A stretch of 64,000 nt of DNA from Rossellomorea vietnamensis NBRC 101237 (GCF_001591825.1 NZ_BCVQ01000017.1:1-64000); one strand, 5' to 3'; counted from the stretch's first letter, positions 54,732-64,000 are shown. Notes: generated by a model from the sequence alone, not told the origin. Numbers and translations are program-made.

Positions 54732-55367
54732 ATGATCGGAATTGTGGATTATGGAATGGGAAATCTGTTCAGTGTCAGTAAAGCACTGGAACGATTGAAC
54801 GTCCCTTACTTTATAAGTGATATACAAGAAGAGCTATTGAGTGCCGATGGGTTGATACTGCCCGGGGTCGGGGCCTTTAAGGATGCCATGAGTCTTCTTG
54901 AAACCACCCATCTGAAAGAAACCATCCTGACGTTTGCAGAAAGCGGCAAGCCTCTCCTTGGCATTTGTCTGGGCATGCAGCTCCTATTTGAGGAAAGCAA
55001 GGAAAATGGAACGACGAAGGGATTGGCTCTGCTGCCCGGGGAAGTTCTTCGCATCCCGAAAGAGGATAGGGAAGGGAATGCGTATAAAGTGCCTCACATG
55101 GGCTGGAATCTTCTACGATTCCAGAAAAGCTCCACCCTATTAGAAGGGTTAACGGAAGGCTATGTTTACTTCGTGCATTCTTATTATGTGCATGAAGGAT
55201 CCAAAGACGTGATTGCGGCAAGTGCTGATTATGCGGGAGTGGAGATCCCGGCCGTCGTGAGCCGTGGCAATATTTACGGCATGCAGTTCCATCCTGAAAA
55301 AAGCGGCGGGCTTGGCATGCAGCTGTTAGAAAACTTTACAAAGCGAGTGAAGGAGAGGGTCTCATGA
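54732..55367 (+). CDS. hisH: Imidazole glycerol phosphate synthase, glutamine amidotransferase subunit
   Basis: The 211-residue class I glutaminase supplies ammonia to HisF. The catalytic Cys is in [11 protein letters not shown] (about 76-86) and the His/Glu in FHPEKSG (about 186-192). It starts 3 nt after the hisB stop with AAGGGAATG as ribosome site. Its end overlaps hisA (ATGA). Confidence 0.95.
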   Translation: MIGIVDYGMGNLFSVSKALERLNVPYFISDIQEELLSADGLILPGVGAFKDAMSLLETTHLKETILTFAESGKPLLGICLGMQLLFEESKENGTTKGLALLPGEVLRIPKEDREGNAYKVPHMGWNLLRFQKSSTLLEGLTEGYVYFVHSYYVHEGSKDVIAASADYAGVEIPAVVSRGNIYGMQFHPEKSGGLGMQLLENFTKRVKERVS

Positions 55368-56098
55368 GTTTTACGATTTATCCAGCCATCGATATGCGGG
55401 GCGGGAAATGCGTACGATTGGTGCAAGGGGATTATAATCAGGAAACGGTTTACGGAGACTCCCCGTTCGATATGGCAAAGAAATTCGCCGAGGAAGGGGC
55501 AGAGTGGATCCATATGGTGGATCTTGACGGGGCAAAGGAAGGCTCCCGAATCAATGATGAATTTGTGATTGCTGTTGCAGAAAAACTCGATGCCAAGGTT
55601 CAAATCGGGGGAGGCATCCGCACCAAAGAGGATATCGAACACTATTTAAACAGGGGTGTCGATCGGGTCATCATTGGCAGCATTGCTGTTTCCAACACGG
55701 AATTAGTGAAGGAATGGCTACAGGAATTTGGTGATAAGATTGCCATCGGACTTGACGCGAAGGATGGCTATGTGGCGACCCATGGATGGCTGGAAACCTC
55801 TGCTCTTAAAGCCGTCGATCTTGGAAAGGAACTTGCTGATGCCGGTGCAGAAACATTCATATTCACCGATATTGCCACAGACGGAATGTTATCTGGTCCC
55901 AATGTTGAAGCAGTTGTGGATCTTGCCCAACAAACGGGGAAATCAGTGATTGCGTCTGGAGGCATTAGCTCACTGGAAGATCTAAAGACGTTAAAGGAAT
56001 ATGAATCCCAGGGCGTATCAGGTGCCATTTGCGGTAAATCTCTTTACACAGGGAAGTTCACTGTCAGTGAAGCTGTAAACGAGGTGAGGTCATGTTAA
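55364..56098 (+). CDS. hisA: ProFAR isomerase
   Basis: The 244-residue (beta/alpha)8 barrel converts N'-5'-phosphoribosyl-formimino-AICAR ribonucleotide to PRFAR. The general base Asp is in [14 protein letters not shown] (Asp8 or so) and the second Asp in [14 protein letters not shown] (about 127-135). Phosphate-binding Gly repeats are present in both halves. It overlaps hisH by 4 nt and hisF by 7 nt. Confidence 0.95.
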   Translation: MSFTIYPAIDMRGGKCVRLVQGDYNQETVYGDSPFDMAKKFAEEGAEWIHMVDLDGAKEGSRINDEFVIAVAEKLDAKVQIGGGIRTKEDIEHYLNRGVDRVIIGSIAVSNTELVKEWLQEFGDKIAIGLDAKDGYVATHGWLETSALKAVDLGKELADAGAETFIFTDIATDGMLSGPNVEAVVDLAQQTGKSVIASGGISSLEDLKTLKEYESQGVSGAICGKSLYTGKFTVSEAVNEVRSC

Positions 56099-56850
56099 CG
56101 AAACGTATCGTCCCTTGCTTGGACGTAAAGGACGGCCGGGTGGTAAAGGGCATCCAGTTCGTGGAACTGCGTGATGCAGGGGACCCTGTTGAACTTGCCA
56201 AGGTATACGATGAGCAAGGTGCGGATGAACTGGTGTTCCTGGATATATCCGCATCACACGAAGGACGGAAAACCATGGTCGAGGTTGTTCAACATGTGGC
56301 AGCGGAATTGGCGATTCCTTTTACAGTGGGTGGAGGGATCAATTCGGTGGAGGATATGAAAGCGATCCTCCGGGCAGGGGCGGACAAGGTCTCCCTGAAT
56401 ACAGCAGCCGTACTTCGGCCTGAACTGGTCAGGGAAGGGGCCGATTACTTCGGATCCCAATGTATCGTGGTGGCGATTGATGCCAAATATGACGAAGAAA
56501 CCAACGGGTGGAAGGTTTATACCCACGGAGGCAGGAAGCTGAAAGACCTTGATGCCGTGGAATGGGCGAAGGAAGTGGAAGCCCTCGGAGCGGGGGAAAT
56601 CCTACTGACGAGCATGGACAGCGATGGAGAAAAGAAAGGGTTTAATCTGGCTCTTACAAAGGCAGTCAGCGAAGTGGTATCGATTCCCGTGATTGCTTCC
56701 GGCGGTGCCGGGAATGCCGCCCACTTTAAAGACGTGTTCACAGAAGGGAAAGCCGATGCGGCCCTGGCAGCTTCCATTTTTCATTATAAAGAAACGAGTG
56801 TAGAAGAAGTAAAAAGCTACTTACGGAAAGAAGAGGTGCACGTACGATGA
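56092..56850 (+). CDS. hisF: Imidazole glycerol phosphate synthase, cyclase subunit
   Basis: A 252-residue (beta/alpha)8 barrel paralogous to HisA. The catalytic Asp11 lies in [16 protein letters not shown], with the second Asp in [13 protein letters not shown] (about 130). It uses ammonia tunnelled from HisH to form IGP and AICAR. It overlaps hisI by 4 nt. Confidence 0.96.
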   Translation: MLTKRIVPCLDVKDGRVVKGIQFVELRDAGDPVELAKVYDEQGADELVFLDISASHEGRKTMVEVVQHVAAELAIPFTVGGGINSVEDMKAILRAGADKVSLNTAAVLRPELVREGADYFGSQCIVVAIDAKYDEETNGWKVYTHGGRKLKDLDAVEWAKEVEALGAGEILLTSMDSDGEKKGFNLALTKAVSEVVSIPVIASGGAGNAAHFKDVFTEGKADAALAASIFHYKETSVEEVKSYLRKEEVHVR

Positions 56851-57476
56851 CCAACACTGATTGGATCACATCCGTGAAGTATGACGACAAAGGCCTTGTG
56901 CCCGCCATCGTCCAGGATGCTGCAACGAAGGATGTACTCACATTAGCCTATATGAATGAAACATCACTTAGAAAAACCGTTGAGACCGGGGAAACATGGT
57001 TCTATTCCCGGTCACGCCAAGAACTTTGGCATAAGGGTGAAACGAGCGGGAATACACAAACGGTCCAGAATATCACGTGGGATTGCGATCAAGATGCCCT
57101 TCTCGTCCTCGTTTCGAAGAAAGGTCCTGCCTGCCATAAGGGTGAGGACAGCTGTTTCCATGAAAAAGTCTTTGGTGAGGAGACATCATCAAAAGAAAAT
57201 ATTCTTCTCACCCTTGAAAAACTTATCGAAAATCGTGAAATCGAGCGTCCGGAAGGAGCCTACACAACCTACCTTTTTGAAGAAGGAGTGGACAAAATCC
57301 TGAAAAAAGTAGGGGAAGAAGCTTCAGAAGTGATCATTGCCGCGAAAAACAGGGACAGTGAAGAATTGAAGTGGGAAGTCGCCGACCTTTTCTACCATGT
57401 CCTCGTCTTATTAAGGGAACAAAAACTTCCACTCGAAACGGTCTTGGATGTCCTCGTGGAACGTCATAATAAATAA
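56847..57476 (+). CDS. hisI: Bifunctional phosphoribosyl-AMP cyclohydrolase / phosphoribosyl-ATP pyrophosphatase
   Basis: A 209-residue fusion. The N-terminal HisI cyclohydrolase domain has [18 protein letters not shown] near 53-70 and the metal-binding DCDQDALL. Its CHKGEDSC cysteines lie near 94-101. The C-terminal HisE pyrophosphohydrolase domain (about 118-209) includes [15 protein letters not shown]. It closes the operon; hisC and hisJ are not in this window. A 45-nt perfect palindrome follows 5 nt after the stop. Confidence 0.95.
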   Translation: MTNTDWITSVKYDDKGLVPAIVQDAATKDVLTLAYMNETSLRKTVETGETWFYSRSRQELWHKGETSGNTQTVQNITWDCDQDALLVLVSKKGPACHKGEDSCFHEKVFGEETSSKENILLTLEKLIENREIERPEGAYTTYLFEEGVDKILKKVGEEASEVIIAAKNRDSEELKWEVADLFYHVLVLLREQKLPLETVLDVLVERHNK

Positions 57477-57481
57477 CACCC

Positions 57482-57526
57482 TTGAGGGACGGACCTTCGC
57501 GCCAGGCGCGAAGGTCCGTCCCTCAA
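57482..57526. repeat. 45-nt perfect REP-like palindrome after the his operon
   Basis: The 22 nt at 57482-57503 are exactly complementary to 57505-57526 around a single central A. The outer parts are the GAGGGACGGACCT element and its complement; the inner part adds CTTCGCGCC/GGCGCGAAG. It is the most complete copy in the window and starts 5 nt after the hisI stop. No other terminator is visible for the his operon, and only AAAAT follows, so the hairpin may protect the 3' end. Confidence 0.93.
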
Positions 57527-57551
57527 AATATGGTAGTTTAGTACGGGTGTA

Positions 57552-57579
57552 TTGTATGATATACTACTGTAGTTATACT
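57552..57579 (+). promoter_or_regulatory. Candidate promoter of yvcD
   Basis: TTGTAT (57552-57557), 16 nt, TATACT (57574-57579), just ahead of the yvcD ribosome site. Confidence 0.55.
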
Positions 57580-57601
57580 ATGAACGTTTCGGAGGACTTT
57601 G

Positions 57602-59113
57602 ATGAGAAAAGGGTCAAAATTAAGTAGTCAAGAAGCGAAAGTGTTGTCTTTTGTCCCGACTGGTGAGTATTACTACAACAAAGGGATGAAAGCTTATCAA
57701 CGACGTGAACTTAAGAAATCGTTAAAATATTTAAATAGAGCGTTTCAATTAGAACCGATTGAACCGATGATTGCCTGTCAATTATCGATTGTGTATACAG
57801 AACTGGGCGAATACAAGCGTTCCAATGATTTATTGCATAATATACTAGAGGATCTTGATCCCCATATGACGGAATGCCATTATTTCTTAGCCAATAATTA
57901 CGCCCACTTGGGGTTATTTAAAGAGGCGTACGAACAGGTCTCCACTTACCTGGATAAAGAAGAGTACGGTGAATTCGTCGAGGATGCCGAAGACCTGCTG
58001 GAGCTTCTGGAACTGGATTCCGACTTGATCGTGGATGATCTATATGAGCATGATGAGCTCATCGTCCAGCAGGAAAAAGCAAGGGAACTCCTCGAATCCG
58101 GTCACTTCCAGAAAGCTGTGGATACTTTACAGGGTGTCATCGGTGACTATCCGGAATTCTGGTCCGCTTATAACAATCTTGCCCTTGCCTATTTCTATCT
58201 GGGGGAAGTGGATAAAGCATCCGCCACCCTGGAAGAGGTGCTTGAGAAGAATCCGGGTAATCTTCATGCCCTGTGCAATACGGCTGTCTTTTACTTCTAT
58301 CAAAAGCGCCATGACGAGCTGGAGGAATTGATCCACGGTCTCGAGAAGGTCCGTCCCCTGCTCCATGAGCACCGTTACAAGCTTGGAGCGACGTTTGCCC
58401 TTGTGGGGCATTCAAAGCGTGCGTATGATTGGTTGAAGTCCCTTCAGAAGATCGGCTTCGAAGGAGATGCGAGTTTCTATTACTGGTTGTCCTATTCCGC
58501 CTATGAAACGGGTCATGAAGATACGGCCCGCAATGCGTGGAAGAAAGTGTTGGAGGTCAACCCGGAAAAAGAAGGTCTCGAGCCGTGGAACGACCAAAAG
58601 CAGGCAGAAGGCTTTGAAAATCACGTCACATCTATCTTGAAAAAACTTCAAAGTGAGTATACGGAAGAGAAATTATTCGGCCTATTCCTGACCTCCATCT
58701 CAGATAATCAAAGGGCCATCCTCACGCACGCAGATTTTTGTGATGTAGAGGATCTGTCCATCGTCGAGAAGGTGTATTTGGCGCAGGTACTGAATAGTAA
58801 CGGCAACAGCTCGATCAAAGTGAATCAGGAAATTCAGAATATGCATCAGGTCGCCCTTCATCTATATGGCGATCATCACCCGATTACAAGCGTGGAATCC
58901 GGCTTATTCCTTACGTGGTTTACGATTGCCTACCGGGGCATCAAGGAACGTGAAACCTTCAAGAATGCCAAAGCATTTGCAGCGGCAACGGAATTCGTCT
59001 GGAATCGCCTGCGGAATGAAAAGGTGACGAAGAAGCAGCTTTGCGACCGATTCGACTTATCCACAAGCACCTTGACAAAATATATAGCGGTCGTGGAAAG
59101 TTACCTTCCATGA
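57602..59113 (+). CDS. yvcD: TPR-repeat protein YvcD
   Basis: The 503-residue soluble protein holds a series of tetratricopeptide repeats (about residues 22-330; the helix pair around NKGMKAYQRRELKKSLKYL is the first). A C-terminal helical region ends in DRFDLSTSTLTKYIAVVESYLP, which looks like a helix-turn-helix. TPRs suggest protein-protein contacts; the partner is unknown. ATG 57602 is preferred over TTG 57599, both behind CGGAGGAC. Position between hisI and trxB matches B. subtilis yvcD. Confidence 0.85.
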   Translation: MRKGSKLSSQEAKVLSFVPTGEYYYNKGMKAYQRRELKKSLKYLNRAFQLEPIEPMIACQLSIVYTELGEYKRSNDLLHNILEDLDPHMTECHYFLANNYAHLGLFKEAYEQVSTYLDKEEYGEFVEDAEDLLELLELDSDLIVDDLYEHDELIVQQEKARELLESGHFQKAVDTLQGVIGDYPEFWSAYNNLALAYFYLGEVDKASATLEEVLEKNPGNLHALCNTAVFYFYQKRHDELEELIHGLEKVRPLLHEHRYKLGATFALVGHSKRAYDWLKSLQKIGFEGDASFYYWLSYSAYETGHEDTARNAWKKVLEVNPEKEGLEPWNDQKQAEGFENHVTSILKKLQSEYTEEKLFGLFLTSISDNQRAILTHADFCDVEDLSIVEKVYLAQVLNSNGNSSIKVNQEIQNMHQVALHLYGDHHPITSVESGLFLTWFTIAYRGIKERETFKNAKAFAAATEFVWNRLRNEKVTKKQLCDRFDLSTSTLTKYIAVVESYLP

Positions 59114-59150
59114 GCATATTTTTGGACGATGTGAACCTATTTTTTATAGG
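59113..59150 (+). promoter_or_regulatory. trxB promoter with probable Spx AGCA element
   Basis: TTGGAC (59122-59127), 17 nt, TATAGG (59145-59150) predicts a start near 59157. AGCA at 59113-59116 then lies at about -44 to -41, where Spx-activated promoters such as B. subtilis trxA and trxB carry this tetranucleotide. The AGCA overlaps the last base of the yvcD stop codon. Confidence 0.7.
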
Positions 59151-59168
59151 ATAGGTGTAGGAAGTTCA

Positions 59169-59219
59169 TACTATGGAGGGAAGGCCACTCGGCACCATTG
59201 CAACGTATGGCCATAGTAT
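59169..59219 (+). other. Inverted repeat in the trxB leader
   Basis: ATACTATGG (59169-59177) is exactly complementary to CCATAGTAT (59211-59219), enclosing a GC-richer 33-nt loop. It lies in the 5' untranslated region between the predicted start and the trxB ribosome site. No known RNA class is recognised. Confidence 0.5.
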
Positions 59220-59226
59220 TAAATAA

Positions 59227-60213
<987 letters not shown>

Positions 60214-60220
60214 TGTAACG

Positions 60221-60260
60221 AAGCCTGGCGAAAGGGGATCCCTCTCGTCAGGCTTTTTTT
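60221..60260 (+). terminator. Intrinsic terminator of trxB
   Basis: AAGCCTGGCGA and TCGTCAGGCTT pair over 11 positions (one wobble) and end in T7. Confidence 0.9.
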
Positions 60261-60265
60261 ATTGT

Positions 60266-60418
60266 TCAATTCTTCTTATGCTTGTTAAACACATACACCA
60301 ACTCCGACAGGGTCAATTTCTTCAATCCTTCATCACATGGCTTGTAAACACCAGCTTCTACCAACCGACGAATAAATTGCTGTCTCTGCCGTTCAACGGC
60401 TTCACGTAAAAATGGCAT
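60266..60418 (-). CDS. FbpA-like small basic protein (Fur-regulated basic protein family)
   Basis: A 50-residue minus-strand frame from ATG 60418 to TGA 60266, converging on trxB. A ribosome site GGAGTG lies 8 nt upstream of the start on that strand. The sequence is rich in Arg/Lys and follows the pattern of the FbpA family: VERQRQQFIRRLVEAGVY, then LKKLTLSELVYVF. In B. subtilis, FbpA is iron-repressed through Fur and acts with the FsrA small RNA. I do not see a clear Fur box upstream, so iron control is unproven. Confidence 0.75.
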   Translation of the reverse strand: MPFLREAVERQRQQFIRRLVEAGVYKPCDEGLKKLTLSELVYVFNKHKKN

Positions 60419-60514
60419 GCGTGTTCACTCCTTTTGGCTTCTTAAGGTTAGTGTAAGGGGATCATGTGTGAAAGTCTTTTGGTTTGTTAAGTTTTCTACC
60501 AATTTAGAATTCTT

Positions 60515-60531
60515 TGTGAGGTTTTCTAACA
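60515..60531. promoter_or_regulatory. GlnR/TnrA box of tnrA
   Basis: TGTGAGGTTTTCTAACA matches TGTNAN7TNACA fully. A TATAAT at 60561-60566 predicts a start near 60573, which places the box centre at about -50, the usual position for TnrA activation. The -35 is poor, as expected for an activated promoter. The box implies autoregulation by TnrA and repression by GlnR. Confidence 0.88.
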
Positions 60532-60600
60532 TAAAAGACCAAAACCCATGGCAAGGCATGTATAATCAAGTTATTCCCTGCTTAGGAGGATGAGGCAGCC

Positions 60601-60915
60601 GTGGATAATGAACCTTCCTATAAAGATAAGAAAGTGATTTCCATCGGAGTCGTGAGCGAATTGACCGGGTTGACCGAGAGGAAGATCCGATATTACGAAG
60701 AGAAGAATCTGATTTTCCCTCAGCGCTCCAACAGGGGATATCGAAAATACTCTTTTTCCGATGTGGAACGATTGATGGATATCGCCGACCAGCGTGAAGA
60801 AGGGGTCACGACGAAAGAAATCAAACATGAACTCACCATAAAAGAGAGAAAAGAAGCGAAGAAAAAAATGATCAAAGGCCAGCTGAATGCACAGTTTGGG
60901 GTTCAGAAGAAGTGA
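60601..60915 (+). CDS. tnrA: Nitrogen-limitation regulator TnrA (MerR family)
   Basis: The 104-residue DNA-binding protein has an N-terminal MerR-type winged helix (about 13-80: [22 protein letters not shown] and [18 protein letters not shown]). Its basic C-terminal tail [12 protein letters not shown] binds feedback-inhibited glutamine synthetase in TnrA. The text is very close to B. subtilis TnrA. The alternative, GlnR, is longer and would sit next to glnA. The start is GTG 60601 behind TAGGAGGATGAGGCAGCC. Confidence 0.93.
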   Translation: MDNEPSYKDKKVISIGVVSELTGLTERKIRYYEEKNLIFPQRSNRGYRKYSFSDVERLMDIADQREEGVTTKEIKHELTIKERKEAKKKMIKGQLNAQFGVQKK

Positions 60916-60916
60916 T

Positions 60917-60931
60917 GAGGGACGGACCTCT
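60917..60931. repeat. REP-like element, single copy
   Basis: GAGGGACGGACCTCT begins 1 nt after the tnrA stop codon. No inverted partner lies before 61066. Confidence 0.78.
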
Positions 60932-61065
60932 GGATGTCTGGAGAGCTGTCTATGTGAATATCTCCGAACGGTCTTCCAAAAATAAACAGGATTATAACCC
61001 CTCCAACAGGGAATAACGACTATTATGAAAGTCATCTCAGTTTATATCGGAAGGTCGGATCATGA

Positions 61066-61782
61066 ATGAAAATGTTGAAAGTCGCAGGGGTTGTCGTACT
61101 GTTTGCTCTTATTCCCATCGTCTACTTCAGTTTTTTTGCAGATGAGACAGAGTCATCTTCAAAGAAGCGGGTAATTGCGTTGGGGGATTCCCTCACTTAC
61201 GGCTATGGCGATAAGAAGGAAGCAGGATACATCGGGCGGTTAGAAGAGAAAGTAAACAAAGAACAAACGAAGAAGTCGTATAACTTCCAAAACCTAGGGA
61301 TACCGGGGCAGCAGTCGGATCAGTTACTCGCACAAATCGTAAAGCCCGAGGTTGCCGAGGATTTAAGTGAAGCGGATGTATATATCATCAATATTGGAAC
61401 CAATGATTTAATCAAGAACAATGGTGGAGACTTGTTCCCTTTACACCACGATGAGATCATGGAAGCGAAAAAGGACTATCTCGATCATCTTGATAAGATC
61501 CTGAATATTACCGGGACAGCGAGCAAAAAAGCGGATATCATCGTGTTGGGATTGTATAACCCGTACCCGGACAAAGACAGCGATAAAATTGAAGCATATG
61601 TAGATGATTGGAATAAGTCGATAAAGAAGGAAGCGGAAAAGCATGAAAATGTGACATTCGTATCAACCAATCCATTATTCAAAGGAAAGTCCAAGGAAAA
61701 CTATTTTCATGATTCCCTTCATCCCAATGGGAAGGGATACGAATTAATGGCAGATCAAATCATGAAGAACTATGACTTTTAA
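61066..61782 (+). CDS. SGNH/GDSL-family lipase/esterase, membrane-anchored or secreted
   Basis: The 238-residue protein has an N-terminal hydrophobic anchor or signal (about 4-24). An SGNH hydrolase domain follows: block I GDSLTYGYG (Ser near 41), block III GTNDL (about 110), block V DSLHPNGKG with the catalytic Asp and His (about 217-220). It probably hydrolyses lipids or acyl esters outside the cytoplasm. ATG 61066 is behind GGAAGGTCGGATCATGA. The substrate is unknown. Confidence 0.9.
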   Translation: MKMLKVAGVVVLFALIPIVYFSFFADETESSSKKRVIALGDSLTYGYGDKKEAGYIGRLEEKVNKEQTKKSYNFQNLGIPGQQSDQLLAQIVKPEVAEDLSEADVYIINIGTNDLIKNNGGDLFPLHHDEIMEAKKDYLDHLDKILNITGTASKKADIIVLGLYNPYPDKDSDKIEAYVDDWNKSIKKEAEKHENVTFVSTNPLFKGKSKENYFHDSLHPNGKGYELMADQIMKNYDF

Positions 61783-61952
61783 CCTTAGTTTTACAGGATT
61801 CGTGGGGATTCGGGATGATTTGCACAACCACGTTTGAAACATTAACAATTCCGTAATACCGTTTTAAATCTGTTGTAACACTAGTGAAACAATTTTCGGG
61901 TAATATAGATAATAAGAAATTGACCCCCTTTTAAGTAATAAATCCCGTAGAT

Positions 61953-61983
61953 GACACAGGAATCGCCTGTGTCTATTTTTTTT
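61953..61983 (+). terminator. Intrinsic terminator in the SGNH-yvcI gap
   Basis: GACACAGG-AATCG-CCTGTGTC is a perfect 8-bp hairpin followed by TATTTTTTTT. It lies 170 nt after the SGNH stop, so it may end the SGNH transcript or a short RNA starting near 61915. Apart from this and the yvcI promoter, the gap 61783-62208 shows nothing I can support. Confidence 0.85.
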
Positions 61984-62108
61984 GCTTTTTTTTCTGTTAT
62001 AGTGTGTGGGGTATACCTGTACCAATCATTTGCAGACACCTCAACATGTCAAAACCTGTCCCAATATCTTTCGATGATAATCGACACGGTTTCCGGCAGG
62101 CGGAGACA

Positions 62109-62137
62109 TTGTAGCTTGTCTGCAATCATAGTATAAT
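62109..62137 (+). promoter_or_regulatory. Sigma-A promoter of yvcI-rapZ-yvcK
   Basis: TTGTAG (62109-62114), 17 nt, TATAAT (62132-62137), about 65 nt before the yvcI start. Confidence 0.65.
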
Positions 62138-62208
62138 GTAAGGAATGAAGTTGACTGTAATCGGGACTGATGCATGAATCCCGAATCATCAAGATTGAGG
62201 TGAAGGTA

Positions 62209-62667
62209 GTGCAACGTGTCACAAATTGTTTATATCTGGATGGAGACAAAGTGCTCCTTCTCCAAAAGCCAAGAAGGAACTGGTGGGTCGCCCCGGGCGG
62301 GAAGATGGAGTCTGGTGAATCGATCAGGGATGCCGTCATCCGGGAGTATCGCGAGGAAACGGGCATTTATTTAAAGAATCCTGATTTGAAAGGCGTCTTT
62401 ACGTTCATTATTAAAGACGGTGATCAAATCGTTTCGGAGTGGATGATGTTTTCTTTTTTCGCAACAGAGGCGGATGGAGTCAATCTTCAGGAATCAGCAG
62501 AGGGTAAGATTAAATGGCATCCGATTGAAGACATCAAGGATTTACCGATGGCTGAAGGAGATTATCATATTCTGGATTATCTATTGCACGGAAAGAATAC
62601 GATTTATGGGACATTTACCTATACTCCTGATTTTAAATTATTATCTTATCGACTGGATCCAAGTTAA
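62209..62667 (+). CDS. yvcI: NUDIX hydrolase YvcI
   Basis: The 152-residue NUDIX protein shows the full box GGKMESGESIRDAVIREYRE followed by ETGI (about 30-53 with its GX5EX7REUXEEXGU pattern). I chose GTG 62209, giving MQRVTNCLYL as in B. subtilis YvcI, behind GAGGTGAAGGTA. A start at ATG 62170 in the same frame has no ribosome site. The substrate, a nucleoside diphosphate derivative, is not known. It heads the conserved yvcI-rapZ-yvcK order. Confidence 0.9.
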   Translation: MQRVTNCLYLDGDKVLLLQKPRRNWWVAPGGKMESGESIRDAVIREYREETGIYLKNPDLKGVFTFIIKDGDQIVSEWMMFSFFATEADGVNLQESAEGKIKWHPIEDIKDLPMAEGDYHILDYLLHGKNTIYGTFTYTPDFKLLSYRLDPS

Positions 62668-62715
62668 ACAACGAACTTTATATATAGAATATTACGATAA
62701 AAGCGGGGGAAGAGC

Positions 62716-63609
62716 ATGAGTACAGGTTCGACAAACGATGTTCAATTAGTCATCATAACGGGTATGTCCGGAGCTGGCAAAACCGTTGCCATTCAAAGCT
62801 TTGAAGATTTAGGATTTTTCTGTGTGGACAATCTGCCGCCCACTCTTCTTCCAAAATTTTTGGAACTGATGAAAGAGTCCGGTAATAAAATGAATAAGGT
62901 CGCCCTTGTCATGGACCTCAGGGGAAGGGAATTCTTCGATCATCTATTTAAGGCATTGGATGAACTGGCGGAAACGTCATGGGTATCACCCCAGATCCTT
63001 TACCTTGATGCAGATGATTCATCCCTGGTGAGACGGTACAAGGAAACACGCCGTTCACATCCATTGGCGCCATCAGGCCTGCCTCTTGAAGGGATTCGAC
63101 AGGAAAGGGAGCTGCTCGAGGAATTAAAGGGGCGTGCCCAGCTGATCTATAACACTTCCACCATGAAGCCAAGAGAACTTAGGGAAAAGATTCTAACGGA
63201 ATTCTCGGTGAACAAGAAAACGATCTTCACGGTGAACGTCGTATCCTTCGGTTTCAAACACGGTATTCCCATCGATGCCGATCTGGTGTTTGATGTGCGC
63301 TTCCTCCCCAATCCCCATTATATCGATCATATGAGACCGAAAACGGGATTGGATGAAGAGGTGTCAACCTATGTGTTGAAATGGAATGAAACGAATAAAT
63401 TCATCGAAAAGGTAACCGATTTACTCTCGTTCATGCTTCCTCAATACAAGCGTGAAGGCAAAAGTCAGCTTGTCGTGGCCATCGGATGTACAGGCGGACA
63501 GCATCGTTCCGTTGCGCTGGCAGAGTATCTTGGACATCATTTTGAAAAAGACTACCAAACAAAAATTTCTCATCGAGACATTCAGAAGAGAAAGGGTCTA
63601 ACAACATGA
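62716..63609 (+). CDS. rapZ: RNase adapter / nucleotide-binding protein RapZ (YvcJ)
   Basis: The 297-residue P-loop protein has Walker A GMSGAGKT at about residues 16-23. The conserved middle includes [15 protein letters not shown] and HPLAPSG. The C-terminal domain carries [14 protein letters not shown] near 256-269. B. subtilis YvcJ hydrolyses GTP and affects competence; E. coli RapZ controls GlmZ decay and amino-sugar synthesis. It overlaps yvcK by 4 nt. Confidence 0.95.
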   Translation: MSTGSTNDVQLVIITGMSGAGKTVAIQSFEDLGFFCVDNLPPTLLPKFLELMKESGNKMNKVALVMDLRGREFFDHLFKALDELAETSWVSPQILYLDADDSSLVRRYKETRRSHPLAPSGLPLEGIRQERELLEELKGRAQLIYNTSTMKPRELREKILTEFSVNKKTIFTVNVVSFGFKHGIPIDADLVFDVRFLPNPHYIDHMRPKTGLDEEVSTYVLKWNETNKFIEKVTDLLSFMLPQYKREGKSQLVVAIGCTGGQHRSVALAEYLGHHFEKDYQTKISHRDIQKRKGLTT

Positions 63610-64000
63610 CACATACACCCAAGGTCGTCGTGATCGGGGGAGGGACCGGCCTGCCGGTCCTCCTCAGGGGATTGAAGCGACACCCGATTGATATATCGGC
63701 CATCGTCACCGTCGCAGATGACGGTGGCAGTTCCGGCCGTTTACGGGACAGTTTGGATATTCCGCCTCCGGGAGATATACGGAATGTCCTTGCCGCCCTT
63801 TCTGAAGTAGAGCCACTGGTTGAACAAATGTTTCAGCATCGTTTTGAAACGACGAATGAACTTTCCGGTCATGCACTGGGAAATCTGATCATTGCGGCAC
63901 TCGCCTCCATCACTGGGGACTTCGTTCATGCGATCCAGGAAATGAGCAGGGTGTTGAATGTGAAGGGCAAGGTGCTTCCGTCGGCCAATCAGAGTGTCAT
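63606..64000 (+). CDS. yvcK: YvcK/GlmR gluconeogenesis factor, N-terminal part (cut by window end)
   Basis: The frame opens at ATG 63606 (ATGA overlap with rapZ) and runs off the window after about 131 codons. The start [17 protein letters not shown] with [14 protein letters not shown] (about 35-48) and [13 protein letters not shown] is the YvcK/CofD-like family signature. B. subtilis YvcK (GlmR) binds UDP-GlcNAc and directs carbon into the cell wall on gluconeogenic substrates. whiA and crh would be expected next. Confidence 0.93.
   Translation, partial: MTHTPKVVVIGGGTGLPVLLRGLKRHPIDISAIVTVADDGGSSGRLRDSLDIPPPGDIRNVLAALSEVEPLVEQMFQHRFETTNELSGHALGNLIIAALASITGDFVHAIQEMSRVLNVKGKVLPSANQSV

Noticed and set aside
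58347-58357. AGGTCCGTCCC inside yvcD
   Set aside because: Only 11 of 13 positions match, and it lies within a normal coding stretch (KVRPL). It was treated as chance.

Overview
The window is a chromosomal segment of a low-to-mid GC Bacillaceae member (Bacillus sensu lato). The evidence is gene order and sequence: prfB with its +1 frameshift, cccB, ftsEX, ctpB, minJ, csbA, uvrBA, yvlABCD, hprK-lgt-yvoD-ppaX-yvoF, hisZGDBHAFI, yvcD, trxB and yvcI-rapZ-yvcK follow each other much as in the secA-to-crh part of the Bacillus subtilis chromosome. Almost every gene is on the + strand. The minus-strand genes are a dicarboxylate/amino-acid symporter, a DUF1206 membrane protein, a peptidoglycan amidase and a tiny FbpA-like gene. 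No tRNA, rRNA, prophage, transposase or CRISPR array was seen.

Layout. (1) 0-14.8 kb: prfB, a YitT-family membrane protein, cytochrome c551, ftsE-ftsX followed by an M23 murein hydrolase, a c-di-GMP-I riboswitch in front of a small orphan gene, a membrane protein/thioredoxin pair, a DUF302 gene, a trans-sulfuration-type PLP enzyme, a SAM-I riboswitch with metY-metX, and ctpB. (2) 14.8-18.4 kb: a compact operon of an SDR reductase, a 61-residue protein and a PHA-synthase-like hydrolase with a nucleophilic Cys box, then minJ. (3) 18.6-35.7 kb, an accessory block inserted between minJ and csbA: an Lrp-type regulator, a dipeptide-type ABC transporter, a gamma-glutamyltransferase and a split chromate-transporter pair (the B. 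subtilis ywrABCD genes with an ABC transporter inserted among them), the symporter, DUF1206, a c-di-AMP riboswitch with ktrAB, serC-serA and an HD phosphohydrolase. (4) 35.7-64 kb: csbA, the amidase, a dense cluster of DnaA boxes in front of LexA-controlled uvrBA, a SigW-type promoter with yvlABCD, the hprK operon, the his operon, yvcD, trxB, tnrA, a GDSL hydrolase and yvcI-rapZ-yvcK, the last cut by the window end.

Regulation is unusually readable. There are three riboswitches (c-di-GMP, SAM, c-di-AMP), each followed by an intrinsic terminator. There are also a LexA box, a SigW promoter, a GlnR/TnrA box and a probable Spx element.

Three signals are not explained by ordinary gene annotation. 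First, a dispersed 13-nt element (GAGGGACGGACCT and its complement) has 14 intergenic copies, often a few bases after a stop codon and often paired into perfect hairpins; this is REP/RAYT-like. Second, six units with an exact 25-nt period lie between the SAM riboswitch terminator and metY. Third, eight perfect TTATNCACA DnaA boxes lie between the amidase gene and uvrB, six of them within about 160 nt.
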